Source of the DNA: JAIQFV01 sp041494885
GTDB taxonomy: Bacteria > Acidobacteriota > Terriglobia > JAIQFV01
Length of the DNA stretch: 64,000 nucleotides
Direction: 5' to 3'
Assembly: GCA_041494885.1 (NCBI GenBank)
Contig: JBGQBO010000008.1
Span: forward strand, 77,267 to 141,266
Part shown: positions 8,394-16,881 of the stretch, one piece after another
Position numbering within the stretch: position 1 is the first letter of the stretch
How the letters are laid out: every line of letters begins with the position of its first letter
The notes under the pieces: generated by a model
Told to the model about the DNA's origin: nothing
The model's input: the letters and a program-made list of their open reading frames with translations, nothing else
Database searches by the model: none
Program-made: the position numbers and the translations under genes

Positions 8394-8981
8394 TTGGTGA
8401 CCGATGAAGCTTTGGTAGAGAGGACCGTTCGCGGCGACAATCACGCCTACGACGAGCTCGTGGTGCGATGGCAGCGCGTGATCTATAACCTCGTGTATCG
8501 AATGCTCGGGAAGGAACACGAAGCGGAGGAGGTGTGTCAGGATGCCTTCACCGCCGCTTATCTCAACCTGAAGAATTTCAGGCGGGAGGCCAAGTTCTCC
8601 TCTTGGCTGTACCGAATCGCCATCAACCTCAGTACCTCGCATCTACGAAGACGGCAGCGAACCTCATGGGAGTCGCTCGATGAGATGCAGGAGAAAGGGG
8701 CGACGGCGGACCAGGAAGCAGCTCAATGGAATGTGGAACCTCAACCCAGCGTGGAGGATCATGCGATCGAGCACGACCGGGCCCGCCGTGTTCGGAGGGC
8801 CATGGAACGTCTGCCGCAGGATTATCAAGCCGTGCTTATCTTGAAGGAGTATCACGGCCTCACTTTCAAAGAAATTGCGGAAGTCCTCAACATTCCGATC
8901 AGTACGGTGAAGACAAGGATGTATGCAGGGTTGATTGAAATGAAGAAACACTTGGCCCGTCAGGGCTTGCATGGAGCTTAA
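8394..8981 (+). CDS. ECF (RpoE-type) RNA polymerase sigma factor
   Basis: 195 residues with sigma region 2 (about 12-80: YDELVVRWQRVIYNLVYRML then EEVCQDAFTAAYLNLKNFR) and region 4 (about 130-185: RLPQDYQAVLILKEYHGLT then FKEIAEVLNIPISTVKTRMY, the helix-turn-helix that reads the -35 box). The linker is acidic. The start is TTG at 8394 with GAGG about 10 nt upstream; a GTG at 8397 is nearly equivalent. The next two genes are an anti-sigma factor and a secreted protein on the same strand, the usual layout for an envelope-stress sigma/anti-sigma operon. Confidence 0.95.
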   Translation: MVTDEALVERTVRGDNHAYDELVVRWQRVIYNLVYRMLGKEHEAEEVCQDAFTAAYLNLKNFRREAKFSSWLYRIAINLSTSHLRRRQRTSWESLDEMQEKGATADQEAAQWNVEPQPSVEDHAIEHDRARRVRRAMERLPQDYQAVLILKEYHGLTFKEIAEVLNIPISTVKTRMYAGLIEMKKHLARQGLHGA

Positions 8982-9098
8982 GGGAGTTCGGAAAGTGGAT
9001 TCCGGTTCTGTCGAAATCAAACGGTTGAGGAATTGGTTTTGGCTTTTGATGAATCCCGGAAATCACGTTGACGCAGGCCAATTCGTGGGGAGAAGATC

Positions 9099-9899
9099 AT
9101 GAATTGCGATCAATTTAAGGATAAGGTTCTGGATTTTCTTTACGAGGAAATCTCAGAGGAAGAGCGCGTTGAAGCGGTCCGCCATCTCAGGACGTGCGGT
9201 TCCTGTAACGCCGAGGTCAATGAATTCAAGCTTGTCCGGAGCGATCTCGCGGAATGGAAGGATCCCGCCGCACGGGATTTTTCAGTCACCGTCCCCTACC
9301 CGTCCCCGCTGAGAATCATCACCGAATGGCTCCTCCCGAAAAGGTGGGGCTGGCGAAATGCCCTGGCTCTGGCGACTGGCTCCGCGTTTCTGCTGCTGGT
9401 GGCATTCTCCGTCCTCGGCACGGAAATCAAACTCTCGAAGGACGGGTTTGCTTTTCGAGCGGATTTGCTGCGGCGGGCGGTCTCGGGCCCGTCGACGCTT
9501 TCCGAGCCCCGGCCGACACCCGTGGAACGAGCGGTCTCTTCGCCCTCTAAGACCGGTCCACAGGAGCCGACAAGAACCGACGTTCTGCGTGAAGTGGCCC
9601 GGATGATCCAGGAAAGTGAAAACCGACAGGAACAGCTCGTCAAGTCAGAAGAGATCCGCCTGGTGAATCAATTGACCTCCGGATATCGGACCCAGTTGGC
9701 CGACCTCACCAGGCGGCTTAACGATAAACATAAGCTGGACTATGTGACTGTGTATGACAATCTCGAGCAGCAACGGTTGACCGATCTGCAGCAGATCCGG
9801 ATGGCTTTCTCGTCGCTGGATGCACGAACCTCACAACAGGCAAAACAGACCCAGCAGTTAGTAGACCTCATTCAGAAAGCATCGTATCAACCGAAATGA
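9099..9899 (+). CDS. Zinc-finger anti-sigma factor, membrane-bound
   Basis: 266 residues. The N-terminus is a zf-HC2/ZAS anti-sigma domain with H29, C33 and C36 in HLRTCGSC, which typically clamps the partner sigma. A single membrane segment (about 86-107, WRNALALATGSAFLLLVAFSV) follows, then an external region with a Pro/Ser-rich linker and a predicted coiled coil (about 185-262, SEEIRLVNQLTSGYRTQLAD and later Gln-rich heptads). It starts 117 bp after the ECF sigma stop. The inferred role is to hold the 8394 sigma factor at the membrane until an envelope signal releases it. Confidence 0.88.
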   Translation: MNCDQFKDKVLDFLYEEISEEERVEAVRHLRTCGSCNAEVNEFKLVRSDLAEWKDPAARDFSVTVPYPSPLRIITEWLLPKRWGWRNALALATGSAFLLLVAFSVLGTEIKLSKDGFAFRADLLRRAVSGPSTLSEPRPTPVERAVSSPSKTGPQEPTRTDVLREVARMIQESENRQEQLVKSEEIRLVNQLTSGYRTQLADLTRRLNDKHKLDYVTVYDNLEQQRLTDLQQIRMAFSSLDARTSQQAKQTQQLVDLIQKASYQPK

Positions 9900-9971
9900 T
9901 TCCAGAGATTGCTCCAAACCACCCCCGATGGACGGAAAGAACGGGAGTACGAGAACGGAAAGAGGCCATCT

Positions 9972-10901
9972 ATGAACACATTTAAGAAACTGACTTCATG
10001 CGCCGCCTTGGGAGTTGGAATCCTTGTGACGGGGTCCACTTGGTGCGCTCAAAACTCCTCACCCTCCATCGATCGCGAGCAATTAAAGAGGAGCATTCAA
10101 ATCGTCGAAAACGTCCTCAACACCGTCAGGCAACAGGCGCTTAGTCCCGTAGCCTTGACCTTGGCGAAGAGGGGCGAGGAGGGCAATCCGACCGTCCTGT
10201 ATCTTCGAAGCAGCGAGGGAAGCCGGGCTGAAGGCATCTACCTGGATGGGTACGGGGTCATCTTCGAAGTATCCCTTCCCAACTTCAGTGAACAACGATC
10301 CGTGAACTGGATTGTTAAGAATTCGACCGGAGCAATCCCCGGGAGGAGAATGGTTCGTGCGCCCGCGGGAGCCACCCCTCCCCCTAAATCCGCCTCTTCG
10401 GGGAGCCTCGTGGTGGAAACCAAATCCAACCCCACGCCCACAGCCCTGGATACATTCTCAAAACTGATTGATTCCTACGTCCGCGAATCGCAAAATAAAA
10501 GTAAGGAGATCGCTCTGCGTGAGCTGTTCTCAAAGCTCAGGGAAGCCAATCTGGTTCCTCATCTGAATATCTTCGAGTCGGCTTTCCTGGATGACGGAAT
10601 GGAGTCTGAAGCCGAAAACCCCTCCGTCGACGAATCGCGTTCGGAGGTCCAGCGGAAAAACCTCCAGAATGCCATCATGAAAGCAGTTGCCGATTATGGG
10701 AGTTCCATTCCCGGGCTGCAACCGGGGGAATATATCACGGTCTTCCTGAAAGCCCCCGTTCCTCAGGACTTTTCCTTGTTCTCGCCTGAGACCCGGACTT
10801 CGACGGTCATCCGTTTCTCAGTGCGCGATTTGCGGGATTACAAGACGGGCAAACTTTCTTACGCCGACCTGGAGATTAGGACGAAGATTGAGGAAAACTA
10901 G
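9972..10901 (+). CDS. Secreted protein in the sigma/anti-sigma operon
   Basis: I start at the ATG at 9972, which has AAAGAGG seven bases upstream; an in-frame upstream Leu/Met extension to 9909 has none. About 309 residues: a signal peptide (MNTFKKLTSCAALGVGILVT, cleavage near CAQN), then a first segment (about 30-125) with VLYLRSSEGSRAEGIYLDGYG and a second after a Pro/Ser linker, each followed by YITVFLKAPVPQDFSL-like beta strands. I recognise no family. Its position directly after the anti-sigma gene suggests an extracytoplasmic partner or target of that regulon. The stop codon abuts the repeat array at 10906. Confidence 0.72.
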   Translation: MNTFKKLTSCAALGVGILVTGSTWCAQNSSPSIDREQLKRSIQIVENVLNTVRQQALSPVALTLAKRGEEGNPTVLYLRSSEGSRAEGIYLDGYGVIFEVSLPNFSEQRSVNWIVKNSTGAIPGRRMVRAPAGATPPPKSASSGSLVVETKSNPTPTALDTFSKLIDSYVRESQNKSKEIALRELFSKLREANLVPHLNIFESAFLDDGMESEAENPSVDESRSEVQRKNLQNAIMKAVADYGSSIPGLQPGEYITVFLKAPVPQDFSLFSPETRTSTVIRFSVRDLRDYKTGKLSYADLEIRTKIEEN

Positions 10902-10905
10902 AAAA

Positions 10906-11200
10906 ACAGCAATCAGGTCTCAGCCATCAGGGATCAGCTGTCAGCTTTCAGACATCAGCGATCAGCTCTCAGCCATCAGCTGTCAGCGATCAGCCATCAG
11001 CTAGTGCGTTTACAGTCAAAGATTGAGATAAAGGCGATTGGGTGACCGGTTTATGCCATGTATCTCTGGAAGAACTGAATCCTTTGATCCCCAATATTGA
11101 GTGAGAGAACGGGCATACCCTCTACCTCAAATGGTGAATGCTGAGAGCTGAGAGCTGATGGCTGAAAGCTGACAGCTTAAGGCTGATCGCTGACAGCTTA
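10906..11200. repeat. Short CAGC-unit array in opposed arms (locus B)
   Basis: Between two convergent genes. Direct units CAGCCATCAG, CAGCTGTCAGCTTTCAG and similar fill 10906-11002. About 135 bp of unique sequence follows, then inverted units (GCTGAGAGCTGATGGCTGA) fill 11138-11200. The last unit overlaps the stop codon of the aminotransferase at 11198. Unit and layout match locus A at 4429-4653. Confidence 0.85.
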
Positions 11201-12403
11201 CTTCCTCTGCTTTTCCAGCTTGGATTTGATCATCCCAAGGCGAACCTCAGCTTCACTCAAGGTTTTCTCGCTCTTGCAGAACGCGAATCGAAGATAACGC
11301 CGCCCTTTCACGGGGTCCTTGTAGAAGCTGCTACCGGGAACCGCAGCCACGCCCACTTCCCTGACGAGAAATTCTGCAAATTTGACGTCGCTTTGAAAAC
11401 CGAACCCGGAGATATCGGTCATGATGTAGTATGCCCCAAAGGGTTTGAAACAACGGAATTCGGCGCGCGACAAAAGGTCCAACAAACGGTCCCGGCGATG
11501 CAGATACCCGATCGCCAGTTGCTCGTAGTAGGAGGGTGGCAACCGCATTGCGAGCGTTCCCGCTTCCTGCAAGGGCGCGGGCGCACCCACGCTGACAAAA
11601 TCGTGCATCTTCCGGATCGCGCTGGTAATCCCCGGCGGGGCCACCGCATAGCCGATCCGCCAGCCTGTCACACTGTAGGTCTTCGACATTCCGTTGATCA
11701 GTACGGTGCGCTCGCGCATTCCCTCGATCGAGGCCATCGCCACATGCCTCGCGCCATCAAAAAGTATATGCTCATAGATTTCGTCGGTGATGGCGAGGGT
11801 GTTCCATCGAATACACAACGAGGCAATGAATTCCAGCTCCTCTCTCGTGAATACCTTTCCCGTGGGATTGTTCGGCGTATTGATCACGATGGCCTTCGTC
11901 CGGTCATTGAAAGCCGCTTCCAGTTCCCCCCGATCAAAATGCCAGACGCCCGTCGTGTCCTCCACTAAGGGCGGACGCAAGGGGACGAACCGCGGCGTTG
12001 CATCGCTGATAATCACATCCGGGCCGTAATTCTCATAGAACGGCTCAAAGATAATCACCTCATCTCCGGGATTGATGATGGCGAGCATCGTCGACATCAT
12101 GCACTCGGTGGCTCCACAGCAAACGGTGATCTCCGTTTCCGGATCAACGGACAGACCGAGGGTGCGCTCAATTTTTTCCGCGATGGCCTGGCGGAAGGAC
12201 CGGGCACCCCAGGTGATCGCATATTGATTTACATCGCCGTCGATGGCCTTTTTTGCTGCCTCCTTGATCTCGGCCGGTGCGGGAAAATCTGGAAACCCTT
12301 GAGCCAGATTGAGGGCACTGTATTGCATTGCCAACCGGGTCATCTCGCGGATCACCGATTCGGTGAACTGGTCCGATTTGAAGGAAGTGATTTTTTTGGA
12401 CAT
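11198..12403 (-). CDS. PLP-dependent class I/II aminotransferase
   Basis: Fold-type I aminotransferase of the kynurenine/methionine aminotransferase-like group (about 401 residues from the ATG at 12403; TTG at 12424 and ATG at 12412 are alternatives, none with a strong ribosome site). Motifs: ALNLAQGFPDFPAP (substrate-end signature), NTPNNPTGKVF (N178 region binds PLP), ITDEIYEHILFDG, and GMSKTYSVTGWRIGY with the PLP Schiff-base lysine K241. It likely transaminates an aromatic or sulfur amino acid with an oxo acid; the exact substrate cannot be read from sequence. The neighbouring genes give no pathway context. Confidence 0.92.
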   Translation of the reverse strand: MSKKITSFKSDQFTESVIREMTRLAMQYSALNLAQGFPDFPAPAEIKEAAKKAIDGDVNQYAITWGARSFRQAIAEKIERTLGLSVDPETEITVCCGATECMMSTMLAIINPGDEVIIFEPFYENYGPDVIISDATPRFVPLRPPLVEDTTGVWHFDRGELEAAFNDRTKAIVINTPNNPTGKVFTREELEFIASLCIRWNTLAITDEIYEHILFDGARHVAMASIEGMRERTVLINGMSKTYSVTGWRIGYAVAPPGITSAIRKMHDFVSVGAPAPLQEAGTLAMRLPPSYYEQLAIGYLHRRDRLLDLLSRAEFRCFKPFGAYYIMTDISGFGFQSDVKFAEFLVREVGVAAVPGSSFYKDPVKGRRYLRFAFCKSEKTLSEAEVRLGMIKSKLEKQRK

Positions 12404-12450
12404 GGATACCATCTCAAGGGACAACCAGGAAGTTCATTCCGGGGGACGAG

Positions 12451-12606
12451 GCCAGAAGTCAGAGGTCAGATTTTGATCCGCTGGAATCAATATGGGATGA
12501 GACTCGAACCCTGAATCCTGCTCGCTTCGTGCTTCTCCTCATTTCATTTTCCAGAGGGCGCACCACGGATCGGAATTCATCTGACTTCTGGCCTCTGACT
12601 TCTGAC
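12451..12606. repeat. AGTCAGAGGTCAGA-type array in opposed arms (locus C)
   Basis: A left arm (CCAGAAGTCAGAGGTCAGA, 12452-12470) and a right arm of inverted units (CTGACTTCTGGCCTCTGAC, 12580-12606) flank about 110 bp of unique DNA between the aminotransferase and transglycosylase genes. The layout is the same as loci A and B, with a different unit. Confidence 0.75.
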
Positions 12607-12643
12607 TACGAACTCGACCTGGTCAGCAAAGATCGGTCTCTGC

Positions 12644-15001
12644 TCATTCCGTTCCGTTCTGGGGGTAGATCTTTTTGTAATAGCTGAGATTTCGCAGAAG
12701 AATTTGAACATATTCCCGCGTTTCAGTAAATGGAATGCTCTCGACAAATTCCATGGGATCTTCGGCCATTCCCGCCATGGACTGTTCCTCTGTCCAGGCG
12801 ATCACGCGATCATCTCCCGCATTGTAGGACGCCAGCGCCAGCGCCAGTCTTCCATTGAAGCGGTGCAGGGTATCCGCCAAATAAGCAACGCCCAGCCGGA
12901 TATTGATTTCCGGATCGTAGACATTCTTGGGCTTCCAACGAGGGAGCTTTTCCTTCCTGGCATACCTGCGGGCCTCACGCGGCAACAACTGCATCAGTCC
13001 CTGGGCCTTGGCAGGAGATTTGGCCCCCGCGTCAAACGCGGATTCCTGCCGAATGAGTGCTGCCACAAGATAGGGATCCACTCCTTTCCGTTCTGCGGCG
13101 GCACGAATGGCCGACCAAAATGGCAAAGGGAACAGGGCACGCCAGAAGTTCATGGGCAGTTGATCCAGCGAAGTCCGATAGTAGTCGGGAAATGCCTGCC
13201 TCACCGTCGCCATCGCCACTCCATAATTCTGACGGCTCAAATAAATCCCGGCAAGCTCCCCCGTGGCCTCAACCGAACGAGTTCGATCGAGAAGCCCCCG
13301 TAACTCCCGTACCGCCAAATCGAGGATGGAGATCCTTCTGAACAAATCAACTCGCTTCAATGAATCCCTGGTGTTTGAGTCGGCGGCTCCCGGATCATCG
13401 AGAAGGACCTTGGACTTGAAACTGGGCAGGTCTACATCCGGTTTTCCGGTTTCTTCCCCCAGCCGCAATTTGGACAATCTCTCGCGCGCCGATTGGGCAT
13501 AAAGGCTTTCCCCGAAATTTCGGATTATGGCGCCAAAATAAACTGCCGCCTCAGGAGGATTCGACATCTCCGCTATTCGTCCCAGCCAATAGAGCGCGGG
13601 CCCCGTCCGGCCGGACTCCGGATAGAGCCCCACAAAGCGTTTGAATAAGCCCTGCGCCTCCGTGTAGTCACGCCGTAGGTAGGCGCTCCAGGCAACACGA
13701 AAGAGGGCTTCCAAGGCGTTCCTGCCTCCGGGAAACCGCTGGGCGATTTTTTCAAATTCGAGTGTTGCCCGCGGGCGATCGTGATGAACCAGGAAGTAAT
13801 TTCCCAGCGAGAAGATGCCGGCCTCGGTCCATGGACTGGAGGGGTACTTTTCTTCAAGCCGCAAAATGGCTTGCTCAAATTCTCCCGCTGATTTCTTGGA
13901 TCTTTTTCTTTTTAGCTCCGCCGAGGCGTACAACCATTCCGCCTCCTTTTCTCCTGTCAGTGGAGCGGCTTTCGATAAGGCATTCCCCGCCTCGCGGATC
14001 CGTCCAAGAGAGAGAAGGCATTTGCCGATCTTCAATTGGAGGTTTGCTCTCTCGTCCTCCGATGCGCGCTGACCCGGCTTTTTCCCCGAGGTCACCAAAC
14101 TTTGATAGTCTGAAAGGGCTTCTTTGTATCGTTTCTGACCATAAAAAGCTTCAGCCCGTGCCAGAACTGCCGAAGGTGTTGGCGGGGGAATCGACGAAGG
14201 GTGGAGGCGATGCAGGGTCTGTATCATGTCCTTGGCCTGCGCGGCTTCTGAACTCAACGCATAACCATAGGCAATACGTTGCAGAACCTTGGACTCCGCG
14301 CTCCAATTGGATCCAGTTTCATAAGCCTGGGCGGCAACAAGCAGGAGGCGAGGCGAGGAATCAAGATTGGGGAGCCCTTCCAAAAGATCAATGCATCGGC
14401 CTGACACATTGCTCTCAATCCAAATCTGGCACCGCTCCAAAATGACGTCGACTCCCAACCGGCTCGACGGAAAGCGGGTCGGAAAATCTTCAAGTGCTGC
14501 CAGGGCCGCAGGAAAGGACTTGACCCGACGCTGGCTCCGGGCAAGGAACAAGGCGGCGTAATCCGCAACCACGAGATTCTTGAGGTTGGGTTTCGCAAAG
14601 AACTCTGCCGCAGAGTTGAATTCCCCGTTCTGAAAGGCCGAATAACCCAATGCAAAGGAGGCCAGTGCCGCAATTTCGGGGTCTTCAGATTGTTGGGAGA
14701 CCAGCACAAGCTGGTGCACTACGGAGGGAGCTCCCGTCGCCGCCAATTGCTTTGCCAGGGTCTCCAGGGGTTCCGATTGAGGGCTGGCTGCCGCCCAACT
14801 TACAGGAAGAAGCGGAGGTGCAAGAAAGAGGAGAGCAGACACAATGAGACGGGCCGCACTCTTCAACGGGGAGGAATGATGCAGGAAAGCAGGACTACGA
14901 AAAAGAGCCCTGCCGTATAACACGGGGGATTGCTTGATGCTCACAATCTTTCGATCGATTTCAGACTTCTCCCTGCAGAAATTATTCCGCGGCCGCCCCA
15001 A
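12644..15001 (-). CDS. Soluble lytic murein transglycosylase (Slt70-like) with TPR-like superhelix
   Basis: Cleaves the glycan strands of peptidoglycan in the periplasm. A hydrophobic export segment lies at about residues 46-72 after a basic, poorly signal-like N-terminus, so the true start may be internal (GTG at 14944 is a candidate). Residues about 75-590 are TPR-like alpha repeats (FLALGY-type, EKYPSSPWTEAGIFSLGNY, YPESGRTGPALYWLGRIA), as in the Slt U-shaped ring. The C-terminal SLT domain (about 635-785) holds the catalytic Glu E653 in ALIRQESAFD, then AQGLMQLLP and ALASYNAGDDRV. The 5' end overlaps the upstream gene by 20 bp, suggesting coupling with the coiled-coil/GAF gene. Confidence 0.92.
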   Translation of the reverse strand: MGRPRNNFCREKSEIDRKIVSIKQSPVLYGRALFRSPAFLHHSSPLKSAARLIVSALLFLAPPLLPVSWAAASPQSEPLETLAKQLAATGAPSVVHQLVLVSQQSEDPEIAALASFALGYSAFQNGEFNSAAEFFAKPNLKNLVVADYAALFLARSQRRVKSFPAALAALEDFPTRFPSSRLGVDVILERCQIWIESNVSGRCIDLLEGLPNLDSSPRLLLVAAQAYETGSNWSAESKVLQRIAYGYALSSEAAQAKDMIQTLHRLHPSSIPPPTPSAVLARAEAFYGQKRYKEALSDYQSLVTSGKKPGQRASEDERANLQLKIGKCLLSLGRIREAGNALSKAAPLTGEKEAEWLYASAELKRKRSKKSAGEFEQAILRLEEKYPSSPWTEAGIFSLGNYFLVHHDRPRATLEFEKIAQRFPGGRNALEALFRVAWSAYLRRDYTEAQGLFKRFVGLYPESGRTGPALYWLGRIAEMSNPPEAAVYFGAIIRNFGESLYAQSARERLSKLRLGEETGKPDVDLPSFKSKVLLDDPGAADSNTRDSLKRVDLFRRISILDLAVRELRGLLDRTRSVEATGELAGIYLSRQNYGVAMATVRQAFPDYYRTSLDQLPMNFWRALFPLPFWSAIRAAAERKGVDPYLVAALIRQESAFDAGAKSPAKAQGLMQLLPREARRYARKEKLPRWKPKNVYDPEINIRLGVAYLADTLHRFNGRLALALASYNAGDDRVIAWTEEQSMAGMAEDPMEFVESIPFTETREYVQILLRNLSYYKKIYPQNGTE

Positions 15002-16799
15002 TCATGGGTCCGGGGGAATCGCTGCCCAGAGCTCCCGAGTCATTCTCGCCGAGCGTGCGCACTAACTCATCATGGAAATAATCGATCTTGCTCGAAACCA
15101 ATGGGGACACACGTTTCATATACATATCTCGGCTGCGGTCGATGTCTTCCTTAAGCCGGTCGTAGAGATCACGATTCTTTCGTCCCGCCAGGACCTTCTG
15201 CTCATTGTAAAGTTTGATTTCCGAGACCAGGAGCCGTGCAAAACGCTTCGCATCGTTATGCAACTTGACTTCCTGCTCGTTGCTCGAAGGGACCGGGGAC
15301 ACTCCAGGTGATGTAAGTTGCTCCATCGCCGGGGGGGCCACGGGTTCTGGCGCCCTGACCTCTCCAGCGGAAGGAGGTCCCATCTGAACAGGAGCGGGTG
15401 CAGCAGGAACAGCCGGTGGTGCGGAAGGACGTTCTCCGAAGGGTGCGGAGACCGACGGCCCCTCGCCGGATGGCACACTAGCTTGGACTTCAGCTCGTGG
15501 GGGGGGAACCACTCGGGCCCGGTAAGCCAGCAGCTCAATGGAAAGCGCGACCAGCCGGACGAGCAGTTCGAGCGCCTCGATATCATACGTGCCTTCCGCT
15601 TTTGTTCCCCCATCCGCATATAAGACCGCTGTCGATTTTCCCTTGACCACAAGGGGAACGGCCACAAAAGAATCGTTCAACGGCATTCCCAGACGTTGGA
15701 TCAGCAGCGCATTGTCTCGATGGGAATTCAGAGCCCCCTGGACGGCGCGCTTTTCGGCATAGGTCTGCCGAAGAATCGTTTCATTCTCCACGGAAAAATG
15801 AACGGCCTTGATGTCCTGATCCGAAAAGATCTCTGACGAGAAACCCCGGGATCGCCACCCCAGGAACAGGTCACCCTTGGCCACAAACAGAGCTACACGG
15901 GCTGAGAACTGAGCCGCTTCATCCAGGAAAGCAGTCAGGATATCGACCTGCGATTTCTTACCTTCGATCTGATCGAGGGAGGCCACCAACCGCTGGAGCA
16001 GGCCATGAACCGCTTGCGCTCGTTCCAGCCCCTGGGCCTCCAACACCCTGGCCATTCGCTCGTCCAGATCCTTTCGCTCCTCCGTCAGGCGATTCACAGA
16101 GTCGTTCCTCTCCGACAGCGATTGGGAAAGCCTGGAGATCTCCTCGGTCAACTGGGTCTTTTCCTGGAGCAGTCCGTTCTTCTCCCCTTCGTTTTGTTCG
16201 GCCGCTCCCTTGAGATGGTTCGTCTCCTCACCTAACCTGAAGATCTGTTCACTCAACCGGCCGACTTCCTGACGCAAGCTGTTTTTCTCGTTTTCCTGTA
16301 ATTCGACTTCAGCTTTTAGCTTTGTTGCTTCTTCGTTCAATGTGGCGATCTGCTCCGCCCATTGGGTTTTTTCCAGGCGTAACTCATTCTCCTCAACTTC
16401 ATGCCGCTCGATCCCTGCGTTTAACCGCGCAATCTCCTCATTCAAGCGGGAGTTCAGTTCGCTGAGGTCACCCTTTTCCTGGCGCAGACCGTTGCTCTCT
16501 CCCTGAAGTTGATCAACCAGACCGCTCAACCTTACAACCTCTTCATTCCAAGTCACTTGTTGCTGGTCTAACTTTGTGGACGAATCCACGAATGAACCAA
16601 AGGTCTCTTGAATCTGATGTTCCAGACGTTCCGTCAGGGGATGGGAGGTGGCCTCCACCTCGTTTTCGAGTTGGTTCAGGCTTTCGAGGAACTGGGAGCG
16701 AAGCGCGCCAATGCGGTCCTTCAGGGACTGATTTTGCGACGTCAGCGTGCGGTGCAAATCGTCCTTGAACTTGATCATGATCTCGTCGCTGGTTGCCAT
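14982..16799 (-). CDS. Coiled-coil protein with GAF-like domain
   Basis: 605 residues. Residues about 20-265 are a long coiled coil with repeats such as LRQEKGDLSELNSRLNEEIA. A GAF-like fold follows (about 275-425; ALFVAKGDLFLGWRSRGF, FVAVPLVVKGKSTAVLYAD, then LELLVRLVALSIELLAYRAR). A Pro-rich linker (430-500) leads to a conserved C-terminal helix pair (about 510-585) with DAKRFARLLVSEIKLYNEQK and DLYDRLKEDIDRSRDMYMKR. I have seen that C-terminal block in acidobacterial proteins of unknown role. Ligand and partners are unknown. It lies between mlaD and the transglycosylase and may be part of the same envelope-maintenance operon. Confidence 0.82.
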   Translation of the reverse strand: MATSDEIMIKFKDDLHRTLTSQNQSLKDRIGALRSQFLESLNQLENEVEATSHPLTERLEHQIQETFGSFVDSSTKLDQQQVTWNEEVVRLSGLVDQLQGESNGLRQEKGDLSELNSRLNEEIARLNAGIERHEVEENELRLEKTQWAEQIATLNEEATKLKAEVELQENEKNSLRQEVGRLSEQIFRLGEETNHLKGAAEQNEGEKNGLLQEKTQLTEEISRLSQSLSERNDSVNRLTEERKDLDERMARVLEAQGLERAQAVHGLLQRLVASLDQIEGKKSQVDILTAFLDEAAQFSARVALFVAKGDLFLGWRSRGFSSEIFSDQDIKAVHFSVENETILRQTYAEKRAVQGALNSHRDNALLIQRLGMPLNDSFVAVPLVVKGKSTAVLYADGGTKAEGTYDIEALELLVRLVALSIELLAYRARVVPPPRAEVQASVPSGEGPSVSAPFGERPSAPPAVPAAPAPVQMGPPSAGEVRAPEPVAPPAMEQLTSPGVSPVPSSNEQEVKLHNDAKRFARLLVSEIKLYNEQKVLAGRKNRDLYDRLKEDIDRSRDMYMKRVSPLVSSKIDYFHDELVRTLGENDSGALGSDSPGPMIGAAAE

Positions 16800-16881
16800 G
16801 GGAAAGCTTTCTACCTGAGACTTTCAAAAATTATTATCGAGAGCGGAGACAAAGTCAACGGAAAACAAAGACTGCGGCCGA

